A stretch of 51,074 nucleotides of DNA, from NCBI RefSeq assembly GCF_017313785.1, contig NZ_JAFLNL010000017.1:1-51074 (forward strand), written 5' to 3'. The stretch comes from Flagellimonas aurea. GTDB lineage: Bacteria; Bacteroidota; Bacteroidia; Flavobacteriales; Flavobacteriaceae. The translations under genes and the position numbers were made by a program. The notes under the pieces were generated by a model. It made no database searches, had not been told where the DNA came from, and saw nothing but the letters and a program-made list of their open reading frames with translations. This document shows, piece after piece, positions 7,217 through 15,637 of the stretch. The first letter of the stretch is position 1, and every line of letters starts with the position of its first letter.

Positions 7217-8124
7217 AATTGACCGTACTTGGTTGTTATGCCGCGACACCACGAACATTTACCAATCCCACCTCCCAGGTACTCGAAATAAAGAACCATC
7301 TTTTTTTGATTGATTGCGGTGAAGGGACCCAAGTGCAACTTAGAAAGTATAGGGTCAAGTTTTCCAGGATCAACCATATTTTTATTTCCCATCTCCACGG
7401 AGACCATTTTTTTGGGCTTCCAGGGCTCATATCAACTTTTAGATTATTGGGTAGGGACAAGGAGCTTCACATTTATGGTCCCAAAGGAATCAAGCAAGCC
7501 ATTACCTTATTTTTAAAACTAGGTGATTCCTGGACCAATTATCCTTTAATATTCCATGAACTGGAATCCAAGGAATCCGAACTTGTTTTTGAAGATGAAA
7601 AGGTCACCGTGCGAACAGTTCCCTTGATACATAGGGTTTACACCAACGGATATTATTTTGAAGAAAAGGAAGCACCCCGTACATTGAACGTGGAGGCAGC
7701 GAGAAAATTTGGTGTGGACAAGAGCCAGTTCAACAATATTAAAAAAGGGGTTGACGGCGTCGATGGCTATGGAACAGTAATACCCAATAAAAAGCTCACT
7801 TTAGACCCTCCCGAACCCAAAAGCTATGCTTTTTGCAGCGATACGGTTTATAACGAAGCTGTTTTGCCCATTATTAAGGATGTTACCGTGCTGTACCATG
7901 AATCCACTTTTTTAGATTCTGAGGTACATCTGTGCGAGAAAACAAAGCACTCTACATCCAAACAGGCGGCACTGATTGCAGAAAAGGCCAATGCAAAGCT
8001 TTTGATACTCGGGCACTATTCAACGCGCTACAAATCCATAGAACTGTTCAAAAAAGAGGCGCAAGAAGTTTTTCCGGTTGTAGAATTGGCAGACGATGGC
8101 AAGGTGTTCGATTTTGATCTCTGA
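7213..8124 (+). CDS. rnz: Ribonuclease Z
   Basis: 303 residues, typical of the short ElaC/RNase Z form. Metallo-beta-lactamase fold: the zinc motif HLHGDH lies at residues 60-65, with the aspartate FCSDT near residue 212 and the final histidine in LGHYSTRY near 270. An arm for tRNA binding is expected around residues 150-190. It removes 3' trailers from tRNA precursors; the two tRNA genes in this window do not encode CCA, so they need such processing. Last gene of the pyrR-pyrB-STAS-rnz run; overlaps the preceding stop by 4 bases. Confidence 0.95.
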   Translation: MKLTVLGCYAATPRTFTNPTSQVLEIKNHLFLIDCGEGTQVQLRKYRVKFSRINHIFISHLHGDHFFGLPGLISTFRLLGRDKELHIYGPKGIKQAITLFLKLGDSWTNYPLIFHELESKESELVFEDEKVTVRTVPLIHRVYTNGYYFEEKEAPRTLNVEAARKFGVDKSQFNNIKKGVDGVDGYGTVIPNKKLTLDPPEPKSYAFCSDTVYNEAVLPIIKDVTVLYHESTFLDSEVHLCEKTKHSTSKQAALIAEKANAKLLILGHYSTRYKSIELFKKEAQEVFPVVELADDGKVFDFDL

Positions 8125-8168
8125 AAAAATTACCAAACTTTTACAAATCCGTTGCTTTGAGGTGACCC

Positions 8169-8176
8169 TATTTTTG
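8169..8176 (+). promoter_or_regulatory. -7 promoter element upstream of pdxH
   Basis: TATTTTTG fits TAnnTTTG; the nearest TTG lies only 14 bases upstream. It would place the transcript start about 8 bases before the pdxH ATG at 8191. Confidence 0.45.
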
Positions 8177-8190
8177 CCGAACTTCACATT

Positions 8191-8838
8191 ATGCAAAAAG
8201 ACCTTGGCGATTACAGGAAATCTTACGAAAAAAGCGAACTGACCGAAGCATCAGTAAAGGAAAACCCTATGGAACAATTTCAAAAATGGTTCTATGAGAC
8301 AGAGGCTTCCGATGGAGTTGATGAGCCAAACGCTATGACGGTTTCCACCATAGGCTTGGACGGCTTCCCCAAAAGTAGGGTGGTGTTGATGAAAAAATTC
8401 ACTTTTGAAGGTTTTATTTTTTACACCAATTACCATAGTGAAAAAGGCAGGGCCATTGAAGCGAACCCAGCAGTTTGCCTGTCATTTTTTTGGCCGAATA
8501 TGGAACGTCAGGTCATTATAAAGGGCAAGGCCGAAAAAATCGCACCAAACCTTTCGGACGGTTATTTTGAATCCCGTCCCCATGGCAGTCAATTGGGTGC
8601 GGTGGTCTCCGACCAGAGTGAAGTGGTTCCGTCCCGCGAATATTTAGAGGATAAGTTAATGGACCTTGAACAAAAATACAATAATAAGGAAGTGCCTAGG
8701 CCTGAATATTGGGGAGGATATCTCGTACGGCCTATTTCCATTGAATTTTGGCAGGGACGCCCCAACAGGTTACATGATAGAATTAGATATTCCCTGCAAG
8801 AAGATTTTGATTGGAAAATAGAACGATTGGCACCCTAA
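8191..8838 (+). CDS. pdxH: Pyridoxine/pyridoxamine 5'-phosphate oxidase
   Basis: 215 residues, the standard length. An FMN enzyme that oxidises PNP and PMP to pyridoxal 5'-phosphate. The N-terminal helix DLGDYRKSYEKSELTEASV, the FMN-binding SRVVLMKKF and FYTNYHSEKGRAIEANP segments, and the C-terminal EFWQGRPNRLHDRIRY signature (residues about 190-205) are all present. It has its own promoter and is followed 12 bases later by sixA. The product supplies cofactor to enzymes such as threonine synthase encoded further on. Confidence 0.96.
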   Translation: MQKDLGDYRKSYEKSELTEASVKENPMEQFQKWFYETEASDGVDEPNAMTVSTIGLDGFPKSRVVLMKKFTFEGFIFYTNYHSEKGRAIEANPAVCLSFFWPNMERQVIIKGKAEKIAPNLSDGYFESRPHGSQLGAVVSDQSEVVPSREYLEDKLMDLEQKYNNKEVPRPEYWGGYLVRPISIEFWQGRPNRLHDRIRYSLQEDFDWKIERLAP

Positions 8839-8850
8839 AAACCCACGACA

Positions 8851-9339
8851 ATGAAACAAATCATATTGATGAGGCACGGAAAATCCTCCTGGGATTACGA
8901 TGTCTCCGACAAGGACCGCCCATTAAAGGAGAGAGGCATTAATGACGCCCACATGGTTGCCAAGACCTTTGGACTACATGCACCTTCAATCGATTTTATA
9001 TATTCGAGTCCCGCCAATAGGGCCTTGCACACCAGTATGATTTTTGTGAGGAACCTTGAATTTGATCTTTCAAAATTTAACGTGACCAATCAACTTTACG
9101 ATTTTTCGGGCAACAGTGTAGCGCAATTTGTGAAAAAGCTCGACAATCGTTTATCGACCGTTGCTATATTCGGACACAATTATGCTTTTACGTCGCTTGC
9201 AAATACTTGGGGAGATCAGTATATTGAGAACGTTCCCACTGCCGGACTTGTCCATATTACATTTGGTGTGGATGAATGGTCTAAAATATTAGAAGGAACC
9301 ACTAAACAAATGGTCTTTCCAAAACACTTGAAGAAATAA
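8851..9339 (+). CDS. sixA: SixA-type histidine phosphatase
   Basis: 162 residues of the histidine phosphatase (phosphoglycerate mutase-like) superfamily. The catalytic RHG is at residues 8-10 (LMRHGKSSWD), followed by DRPLKERG, the SSPANRAL motif near residue 50 and a second histidine in FGHNYAF near 110. SixA removes phosphate from histidine-phosphotransfer domains in E. coli; the substrate here is not established. Its stop overlaps the ppk1 start (TAAATG, one base shared), so the two are cotranscribed, which suggests a link to phosphate handling. Confidence 0.9.
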   Translation: MKQIILMRHGKSSWDYDVSDKDRPLKERGINDAHMVAKTFGLHAPSIDFIYSSPANRALHTSMIFVRNLEFDLSKFNVTNQLYDFSGNSVAQFVKKLDNRLSTVAIFGHNYAFTSLANTWGDQYIENVPTAGLVHITFGVDEWSKILEGTTKQMVFPKHLKK

Positions 9340-11415
9340 ATGATTAAAACAAAGAACGAATATATAAATCGGGAAATCAGTTGGTTGCATTTTAATGCAA
9401 GGGTGTTGCAAGAGAGCAAGGACCCTCGGGTCCCACTGATAGACCGACTTCGCTTTTTAGGGATTTTCAGTAATAATCTGGATGAGTTTTTTAAAGTAAG
9501 GTACGCAACGGTAAAGCGGATTGTAGATGCTGGAAAAACGGGTAAAAGTGTTCTGGGAGGTGAAAGGGCCAAGGATCTTTTGGAGGAGATCACCAAAATT
9601 GTAATCAACCAGCAGACACGTAGCCTTGAAATTTTTAAACAGATAGATAAGGAGCTGCGGGAAAAGAATATTTTCATCATCAGGGAGACCGAGGTAAATG
9701 AAAGTCAGGCCGAGTTTATTCGGGACTATTTCTTTAAAAAGGTGAACCAGGAATTGATGACCATCATACTAAACGACCTTACCGAGTTTCCTCTTCTAAA
9801 GGACACAGCAGCCTATTTGGCCGTTAAAGTGGTGATGAAAAACGGAACCGCCCGAAAAAAGCACAACCGATATGCATTGATCGAGATTCCCAAAGGTATC
9901 GACCGTTTCGTTGTGTTGCCCAAAGAAGGGGATAAGGACTATGTGATCATGTTGGATGATTTGATTCGCTTTTGCCTGGACAGTGTATTTACCATGTTCG
10001 ATTTCGAATCCATTTCCGCCCACATGATCAAGATAACAAGGGATGCAGAACTGGATATCGATAACGATTTGAGCAAGAGTTTCATCGAGAAAATATCTTC
10101 CAGTGTAGAGCACAGAAAAATAAGTGATCCTGTACGTTTTGTATACGATAAAAGCATCGATAAGGATACGCTACAGTTCCTAAAGGAAAAAATGGACATT
10201 ATGGGCACGGATAGTGTGATTCCTGGTGGCCGTTATCATAACAGAAGGGATTACATGGGCTTCCCGAGCTTGGGGAGACATGACCTCATGTACGATAAAA
10301 TTGAGCCCCTACCGGTCAAGGGACTCAGTATGAAGGGTAGTTTGTTGGATATGATCGCCCACAAAGATTATATGATCTATGCGCCTTATCATACCTTCAG
10401 TTATGTGACCAAGTTCTTGCGAGAGGCCGCTTTGGACCCAAAAGTTCGTAGAATACAGATTACAATTTATCGATTGGCAAGCGACAGCCAGATTGCGTCC
10501 GCTTTGGTAAATGCCGTAAAGAACGGTAAGCAGGTTACCGTACAGATTGAGTTGCAAGCTCGCTTTGATGAACAGAACAACATTGAGTATGCCAATTACT
10601 TGCAAGATGAAGGCGTAAACCTAATTTTTGGCGTGCCCGGTCTCAAGGTCCACAGTAAAATCTGCTTGGTGGAACGGGAAGAGGAAGAAGGTATCAAGCG
10701 TTATGGATTCATCAGTACCGGTAACTTCAATGAGTCAACGGCGAAAATCTATACCGATTATACCTTATTTACGGCTCATCAGGGTATTCTTAAGGATATG
10801 AGCAAAGTGTTCGGGTTTTTCGAGACCAACTATAAAATCAACAAGTATAAGCACCTGATTGTTTCCCCGCATTATACCAAATCGACTTTTACCAAGTTGA
10901 TCGATAAAGAGATCGCATTGGCCAAAGCAGGCAAAGAGGCCTGCATCAAAATAAAGATGAACAGCCTTACTTCCTATAAAATGGTGGATAAGTTGTACGA
11001 GGCCAGTAGAGCGGGAGTAAAGATTAAAATGATCGTTCGGGGTATTTGCTGTTTGATTCCCGGAGTTGAAGGCATGAGTGAAAATATTGAGGCCATTAGT
11101 ATAGTGGATAAATTTTTGGAACACCCCAGACTGTTCATTTTTGGTAATGATGGAGACCCAAAAATCTATATTTCTTCAGCGGATTGGATGACACGTAATC
11201 TCGATTTTAGGGTAGAGGTTGGCTGTCCCATTTACGACCCGGATATTAGGCAAGAACTGCTCGATACGTTCGAGATATCGTGGAAGGATAATTCCAAGGC
11301 AAGGATATTTTCCGAAAAGCAGGACAACGCCTACAGGAAAAAGTTGAAAGGTCAACCCGAACTAAGGTCGCAATTTGAAATGTACGACTACTATAAAAAG
11401 AAATTGGAAAATTAA
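9340..11415 (+). CDS. ppk1: Polyphosphate kinase 1
   Basis: 691 residues, full length. The four-domain PPK1 is recognised from the N-terminal ISWLHFNARVLQES and FSNNLDEFFKVR, then two phospholipase D-like halves. The autophosphorylated histidine lies in KVHSK near residue 441, followed by FISTGNFNESTAKIYTD; ISSADWMTRNLDFRVEV is near residue 608. It makes inorganic polyphosphate from ATP reversibly. It ends the pdxH-sixA-ppk1 run; the convergent miaE stop lies 18 bases downstream. Confidence 0.97.
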   Translation: MIKTKNEYINREISWLHFNARVLQESKDPRVPLIDRLRFLGIFSNNLDEFFKVRYATVKRIVDAGKTGKSVLGGERAKDLLEEITKIVINQQTRSLEIFKQIDKELREKNIFIIRETEVNESQAEFIRDYFFKKVNQELMTIILNDLTEFPLLKDTAAYLAVKVVMKNGTARKKHNRYALIEIPKGIDRFVVLPKEGDKDYVIMLDDLIRFCLDSVFTMFDFESISAHMIKITRDAELDIDNDLSKSFIEKISSSVEHRKISDPVRFVYDKSIDKDTLQFLKEKMDIMGTDSVIPGGRYHNRRDYMGFPSLGRHDLMYDKIEPLPVKGLSMKGSLLDMIAHKDYMIYAPYHTFSYVTKFLREAALDPKVRRIQITIYRLASDSQIASALVNAVKNGKQVTVQIELQARFDEQNNIEYANYLQDEGVNLIFGVPGLKVHSKICLVEREEEEGIKRYGFISTGNFNESTAKIYTDYTLFTAHQGILKDMSKVFGFFETNYKINKYKHLIVSPHYTKSTFTKLIDKEIALAKAGKEACIKIKMNSLTSYKMVDKLYEASRAGVKIKMIVRGICCLIPGVEGMSENIEAISIVDKFLEHPRLFIFGNDGDPKIYISSADWMTRNLDFRVEVGCPIYDPDIRQELLDTFEISWKDNSKARIFSEKQDNAYRKKLKGQPELRSQFEMYDYYKKKLEN

Positions 11416-11432
11416 ATGAAACATGCTTCGGT

Positions 11433-12014
11433 TTATCCGTGCATGGTTTCCTTTTTGCCAAGATCCCTCATGAGTTGGGCCTCATATTCCAAGAGGTCTT
11501 CCCATTTTTGGTTTACCTCTTCCGTATTGCCGTATTTCCGTGCAAACTTTAGGAACATGGTATAATGGTTGGCTTCGCTTACCATTAGGTTCCTGTAAAA
11601 TTCGGACAGTTCTTCATCGTCTATTTCTTCGGAGAGTAATCTAAAGCGTTCGCAGCTTCGGGCCTCAATCAAAGCGGCGTATAAAAGTTTGTGAACCAAA
11701 TGTGTATCCCTACTTCCGCCTTTAGGGAAAAATTTCATCAACTGGATTACATATTCATCCTTGCGTTCGCGGCCCAAGACCCATCCGCGCTTCAAAATTT
11801 TATCATGGACCATATTAAAATGTCCCATTTCTTCGCGGGCAAGGGCGGTCATTTCCTTTACCAGCTCTGATTTTTCAGGGAAACCAATAATCAACGAAAT
11901 GGCGGTGCTGGCAGCCTTCTGTTCACAATAGGCATGGTCTGTCAAAATTTCCTCGATGTTCTTTTCTACAATGTTCACCCATCTCGGGTCCGTTGGAAGC
12001 TTTAGGCCTAGCAT
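11433..12014 (-). CDS. miaE: tRNA-(ms2io6A37) hydroxylase MiaE
   Basis: 193 residues of the ferritin-like di-iron MiaE family. Iron ligands are offered by two pairs of E-x-x-H: EEMGHFNMVH near residues 74-83 and SEANHYTMFLKF near 147, plus glutamates in HAYCEQKAAS and ALIEARSCERF. MiaE hydroxylates the isopentenyl group on A37 of certain tRNAs in an oxygen-dependent step. The gene stands alone between ppk1 and dnaX; the 53 bases before dnaX's stop hold no obvious terminator. Confidence 0.93.
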   Translation of the reverse strand: MLGLKLPTDPRWVNIVEKNIEEILTDHAYCEQKAASTAISLIIGFPEKSELVKEMTALAREEMGHFNMVHDKILKRGWVLGRERKDEYVIQLMKFFPKGGSRDTHLVHKLLYAALIEARSCERFRLLSEEIDDEELSEFYRNLMVSEANHYTMFLKFARKYGNTEEVNQKWEDLLEYEAQLMRDLGKKETMHG

Positions 12015-12067
12015 GAATATGTTTTTTTGATATTATGGGTGCAAAGATAACTGGAAACTACGGTATG

Positions 12068-13855
12068 TTAAAAATCCAGGTCAAACTCCTTGCGCAGGAG
12101 CTCGATGTTGGGATTTTTTTCTTTCAATTTTTGGTATTTTTCCTCTGGCGTAAAGGCAAACTTTTTGGCAACCTCCTCATTTACTGTGATGTAAAGGGAA
12201 ATAGAATAGTTGTTCAGTTTTTGCTTGAGGTAATCCAGCATTAAACTTTGTTCCCGTTCAATCTCCTTTTTCATGGTGCCATTGGGAAGCTCTATCCAGA
12301 TTACATGGTCATTTTTAAGTTTTGGAACATCTGTTTGAAGGTTACTGGCCAATATTTTTCTCCCCTGTCTTTCTAATTCATGTACAAAATCGTCCCAATG
12401 TTGTTGCATTTCCGATTCTTCAAAAGCATCTTTGGGAAGATCTTTCTCGTCTATGTTCGTTGATTTTGTGTTCTCATGAGCCTTTTTTACCTTGATACTA
12501 GATAACGAAAGCCCCGAAACCCTTTTTTCGGACCCCTTAATTTGTATTTTTTTGGGTTGATAAGGTTCCTTGGGTTCACTGACCAATTCTTTTTCAACTT
12601 TTTCTTTGGGAATGGAAACTTCTTCGGTGGACGTTGGTTTAGTTTCCGAGGGTGTTGTTTCTTTCTCTTCCTCGACTGGCGATGTGGATTGCAGGGTCTT
12701 GACAACCCTGCTTTCTGGAGCTTTGGTTCCGTTTGTATTGATGTTTTTTTCCTTGAAAAAGGATGCTGGGATTATGAAACTAGAGTTTTTTTTTTCTCCA
12801 TCATAAGTGATGGACGCTAATTTCATAAGGGTGAGCTCTACAAGGAGCCGTTGATTTTTACTGCTCTTGTATTGCAGGTCACAATCGTTGGCCATATCAA
12901 TGGCTTTTAACAAGAACTGTTTCGAAGTCTTCTTGGCTTGCTCTTGGTAGTGTTTTTCAACATCCTCTCCAACCTCAAGCAAGTTTAAGGTATCGGGATG
13001 CTGGCAAACCATTAAATCCCTAAAGTGGGAAGCCAGACCCGTGATAAAGTGGTGGCCGTCAAAACCAAGTGAGAGGGTTTTGTTGAACAAGAGCAATAGT
13101 TCAGGGATGTTGTTCCCAAGAATCAAATCGGTTGCAGAAAAATAAATGTCGTAATCTAGAACGTTGAGGTTTTCCGTTACGGCCTTTCTGGTCAATTCTT
13201 TTCCCGAGAAGCTCACTACGCGATCAAAAATGGACAAAGCATCCCGCATGGCGCCATCCGCCTTTTGGGCTATAATATGCAATGCACTTTCCTCGGCTTG
13301 TATGCCTTGCTGTTCGGCTATGTACTTCAGATATTCAGAGGCATCCTTTACCGTTATTCTCTTAAAGTCGAATATTTGACATCTGGAGAGTATGGTCGGG
13401 ATAATTTTGTGCTTTTCCGTTGTCGCCAAAATAAAAATGGCGTGTTTTGGCGGCTCCTCCAGCGTCTTCAAAAAGGCATTGAATGCCGATTGAGAGAGCA
13501 TATGGACCTCGTCGATGATGTAAACCTTGTACTTTCCTGTTTGTGGAGGAATGCGCACTTGGTCAATCAAACTACGGATATCATCAACGGAGTTGTTGGA
13601 AGCGGCATCCAGCTCAAAAATATTGAAGGCAAAATCCTCGTCCTCCCGTTCGGTTCCGTCTTGATTGATTTTTTTGGCCAAGATACGTGCGCAGGTGGTT
13701 TTTCCGACACCTCTTGGTCCGCAGAACAGTAAGGCCTGTGCCAAATGGTTGTTCTCGATGGCGTTCAGCAACGTATTGGTAATGGATGATTGTCCCACGA
13801 CATCCTTGAATGTTTGGGGCCTATATTTTCTTGCTGATACAATAAAGGGTTCCAA
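12068..13855 (-). CDS. dnaX: DNA polymerase III subunit gamma/tau
   Basis: 595 residues from a TTG start at 13855 (LEPFIVSARKYRPQTF aligns with the usual start; the frame is open to 13897 but that extension is not family-like). Clamp-loader AAA+ motor: Walker A GPRGVGKT at 46-53, Walker B YIIDEVHML near 115, sensor and SRC motif ILSRCQIFDF near 160. The four cysteines of the zinc module normally between Walker A and the DAAS motif are absent, replaced by a short acidic stretch (residues 62-80). Domain III ends near 353, followed by a charged Pro/Glu/Lys linker and a C-terminal tau region (about 475-595). An A10 run at codons 354-357 may produce a gamma form. Confidence 0.95.
   Translation of the reverse strand: MEPFIVSARKYRPQTFKDVVGQSSITNTLLNAIENNHLAQALLFCGPRGVGKTTCARILAKKINQDGTEREDEDFAFNIFELDAASNNSVDDIRSLIDQVRIPPQTGKYKVYIIDEVHMLSQSAFNAFLKTLEEPPKHAIFILATTEKHKIIPTILSRCQIFDFKRITVKDASEYLKYIAEQQGIQAEESALHIIAQKADGAMRDALSIFDRVVSFSGKELTRKAVTENLNVLDYDIYFSATDLILGNNIPELLLLFNKTLSLGFDGHHFITGLASHFRDLMVCQHPDTLNLLEVGEDVEKHYQEQAKKTSKQFLLKAIDMANDCDLQYKSSKNQRLLVELTLMKLASITYDGEKKNSSFIIPASFFKEKNINTNGTKAPESRVVKTLQSTSPVEEEKETTPSETKPTSTEEVSIPKEKVEKELVSEPKEPYQPKKIQIKGSEKRVSGLSLSSIKVKKAHENTKSTNIDEKDLPKDAFEESEMQQHWDDFVHELERQGRKILASNLQTDVPKLKNDHVIWIELPNGTMKKEIEREQSLMLDYLKQKLNNYSISLYITVNEEVAKKFAFTPEEKYQKLKEKNPNIELLRKEFDLDF
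12780..12796 (-). promoter_or_regulatory. Candidate programmed slippage site in dnaX (A10 run)
   Basis: The coding strand has ten A in a row (12795-12786), read in frame as GAA AAA AAA AAC and containing the heptamer A-AAA-AAC. A -1 shift gives AAA CTC then TAG at 12782-12780, a 358-residue product. A +1 shift also stops within a few codons. The position at the end of domain III corresponds to where E. coli (ribosomal shift) and Thermus (transcriptional slippage) make the gamma subunit. Confidence 0.55.
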
Positions 13856-13952
13856 TACGCTGAAAAAATAGATTTCATACAAATATAAAAATAGCATTGG
13901 CGAAAGTTGAACCCAATACGGGAGTTACCACTTTTTTTATTAACAATTGGAT

Positions 13953-13960
13953 TACCTTTG
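13953..13960 (+). promoter_or_regulatory. -7 promoter element of rnpB
   Basis: TACCTTTG fits TAnnTTTG and ends 5 bases before the first base of the RNase P RNA P1 helix, the spacing expected for transcription starting at or next to the mature 5' end. Confidence 0.6.
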
Positions 13961-13965
13961 CGCCC

Positions 13966-14284
13966 AGCAGGCCACCTTATCGCTGCAAGTATGGGCAACC
14001 AAACTTGAAGAGGAAAGTCCGGACACCATAGTGCGGCATAGCGGGTAACGCCCGTCCGCCGAGAGGCGAGGACCAGTGCAACAGAAAGCAAGTACAGTTC
14101 GGCTGTAGTGAAATCAGGTAAACTCTATGCGGTGAAACGTCATGTAAACCAATGTTCGAGGGCTGCACGCCCGAGTTGGAGGGTAGGCGGTTGGAACACT
14201 TGGGCAACCATTTGTCTAGATAAATGATAAGGAGTCCCCAATTTAATTTGGGGTGCACAGAATCCGGCTTATGGCCTGCTTTTT
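13966..14284 (+). ncRNA. rnpB: RNase P RNA (bacterial class A)
   Basis: Catalytic RNA that removes 5' leaders from tRNA precursors. The universal core GAGGAAAGTCCGGAC (from about 14008) forms P4 with ACAGAAnnnGGCTTAT near the 3' end (from about 14257). P1 is closed by AGCAGGCCA (13966-13974) with TGGCCTGCT (14272-14280). The internal hairpin GTCCCCAATTTAATTTGGGG is at about 14234-14253. A T run begins at 14280 and acts as the terminator; it overlaps the stop codon of the convergent rsmD. Ends are predicted from pairing. Confidence 0.95.
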
Positions 14285-14822
14285 ATTCTATTTCAAAAAA
14301 ACTGAATATACTTCCACCGTATTTGCGTTGTTCTGAAAATTGATGATGCTCGGAAAGATTGCTTTGGTCAGAATGTTCAATGATCAAAACACCATCATCC
14401 AAAAGGAGTTGCTTTTCAAAAACTAAGTCGGCAATTTTTAAGAACTGCTCGGTGCTAAAATCATAGGGAGGGTCGGCAAAAATAAGGTCAAACTTTTCAG
14501 GTGTGGCTTCCAGAAACTTAAAGACATCGGATTTGACGGGGGAAATTGAAAATTCAAGCTCCTGAGCGGTCTTCGAAATGTATCGGACACATCCAGGAAA
14601 ACCATCAACGGCGGTAATGTTTTTAGCTCCACGGGATGCAAATTCGTAGCTTATATTTCCAGTGCCGGAAAATAGGTCCAACACCTTTAATTCATCAAAA
14701 TAGAAACGGTTGTTCAAGATGTTGAACAGGGCCTCTTTGGCCATATCCGTGGTCGGGCGTACGGGCAACTTTTTAGGAGCCGTCAATCTTTTGCCCTTAT
14801 ATTTTCCTGAAATGATCCGCAT
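14283..14822 (-). CDS. rsmD: 16S rRNA (guanine966-N2)-methyltransferase
   Basis: 179 residues, usual length. N-terminal MRIISGKYKGKRLTAPK and RPTTDMAKEALFNIL are the RsmD signature; the SAM-binding motif I is LDLFSGTGNISYEFASRGA near residue 59, and the catalytic FADPPY is near residue 130. It methylates G966 of 16S rRNA in the assembled 30S subunit. Its ATG directly abuts the stop of the DUF3822 gene (14823), so it is translated from the same transcript. Its stop lies under the rnpB terminator on the other strand. Confidence 0.95.
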   Translation of the reverse strand: MRIISGKYKGKRLTAPKKLPVRPTTDMAKEALFNILNNRFYFDELKVLDLFSGTGNISYEFASRGAKNITAVDGFPGCVRYISKTAQELEFSISPVKSDVFKFLEATPEKFDLIFADPPYDFSTEQFLKIADLVFEKQLLLDDGVLIIEHSDQSNLSEHHQFSEQRKYGGSIFSFFEIE

Positions 14823-15581
14823 TTAAAGTGCGCTTAATATGGAAAAGTCAATGCTTTCGTTTTCCAACTGTTCCAAAGTGAAGGAGGGATTGCTGGGAAC
14901 AAAAACGGATATGTTTTTTACGTATTGGTAACAGAGCTCGTAAATAGGATCGTCCTCTTCAATAACACCGAATAATTTGAGCTGTATTTTTTCCAGGTCC
15001 ATGTCCAATTGCTCCAAACTGAACAACAAATAGTAGAGAAAATCTTCCTTGTTCTTGAACGCAAATTGATTATAAAAGAGCAGTTTTTTCTCCGATACCA
15101 CCAACATCTCCATCTCTCTTTCGGATACCTGTACGTAGCATGTGGGCTCGGATGAAGTTCTGTTGTGGTTAAGCAATGCATTTATGAGAACTGTTCCGCT
15201 GTGTTTGAACTCAAACTCCCCAAATAGCTCAAAAATGTAGTTGTTGATATTGGTATAGGGAATATAAACATTTACGATATCCTGATTGGGGATTTCATCG
15301 TATGCTATAAGATCGCTGGCCATGATCTTGGCGTTGAACTTAAGATAGTTTGGCAATTCTTCCTTGTTGAAAAGTGGCTTTGGCACCAAACCGAACATGT
15401 TGTTCTTGTGGATGACCAATACCTCGGAAAAGTCTTTCCCGATTTGATTTTGATTGCCCAACTTTTCCTTTAGCTCTTTGAGCATCAGATATGGGGTGAG
15501 CTGGGTTTTGAAACTTACCCTCTCAAAAGCAACAATTTTGTTGGTAATGGTGTCCACTACACAAAAAGAAAGTCCATTCAA
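14823..15581 (-). CDS. DUF3822 family protein, start uncertain
   Basis: 252 residues from a TTG at 15581. DUF3822 proteins are flavobacterial, of unknown function, and have an actin/hexokinase-like look: paired strands such as GLSFCVVDTITNKIVAF, ESIDFSIL at the end and a central TVLINALL. Similarity to the family continues upstream of the TTG in the same frame, with LSIQAG directly before it, so the true protein is probably 10 to 20 residues longer. Yet no ATG, GTG or TTG occurs between the TTG and the in-frame stop about 67 bases upstream. Adjacent to rsmD, as often seen in flavobacteria. Confidence 0.82.
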   Translation of the reverse strand: MNGLSFCVVDTITNKIVAFERVSFKTQLTPYLMLKELKEKLGNQNQIGKDFSEVLVIHKNNMFGLVPKPLFNKEELPNYLKFNAKIMASDLIAYDEIPNQDIVNVYIPYTNINNYIFELFGEFEFKHSGTVLINALLNHNRTSSEPTCYVQVSEREMEMLVVSEKKLLFYNQFAFKNKEDFLYYLLFSLEQLDMDLEKIQLKLFGVIEEDDPIYELCYQYVKNISVFVPSNPSFTLEQLENESIDFSILSAL

Positions 15582-15637
15582 GCCAGCTTGAATGGACAGT
15601 TTTCTATACGTGCTATTTTGTACGTTCTGTGCTATAG

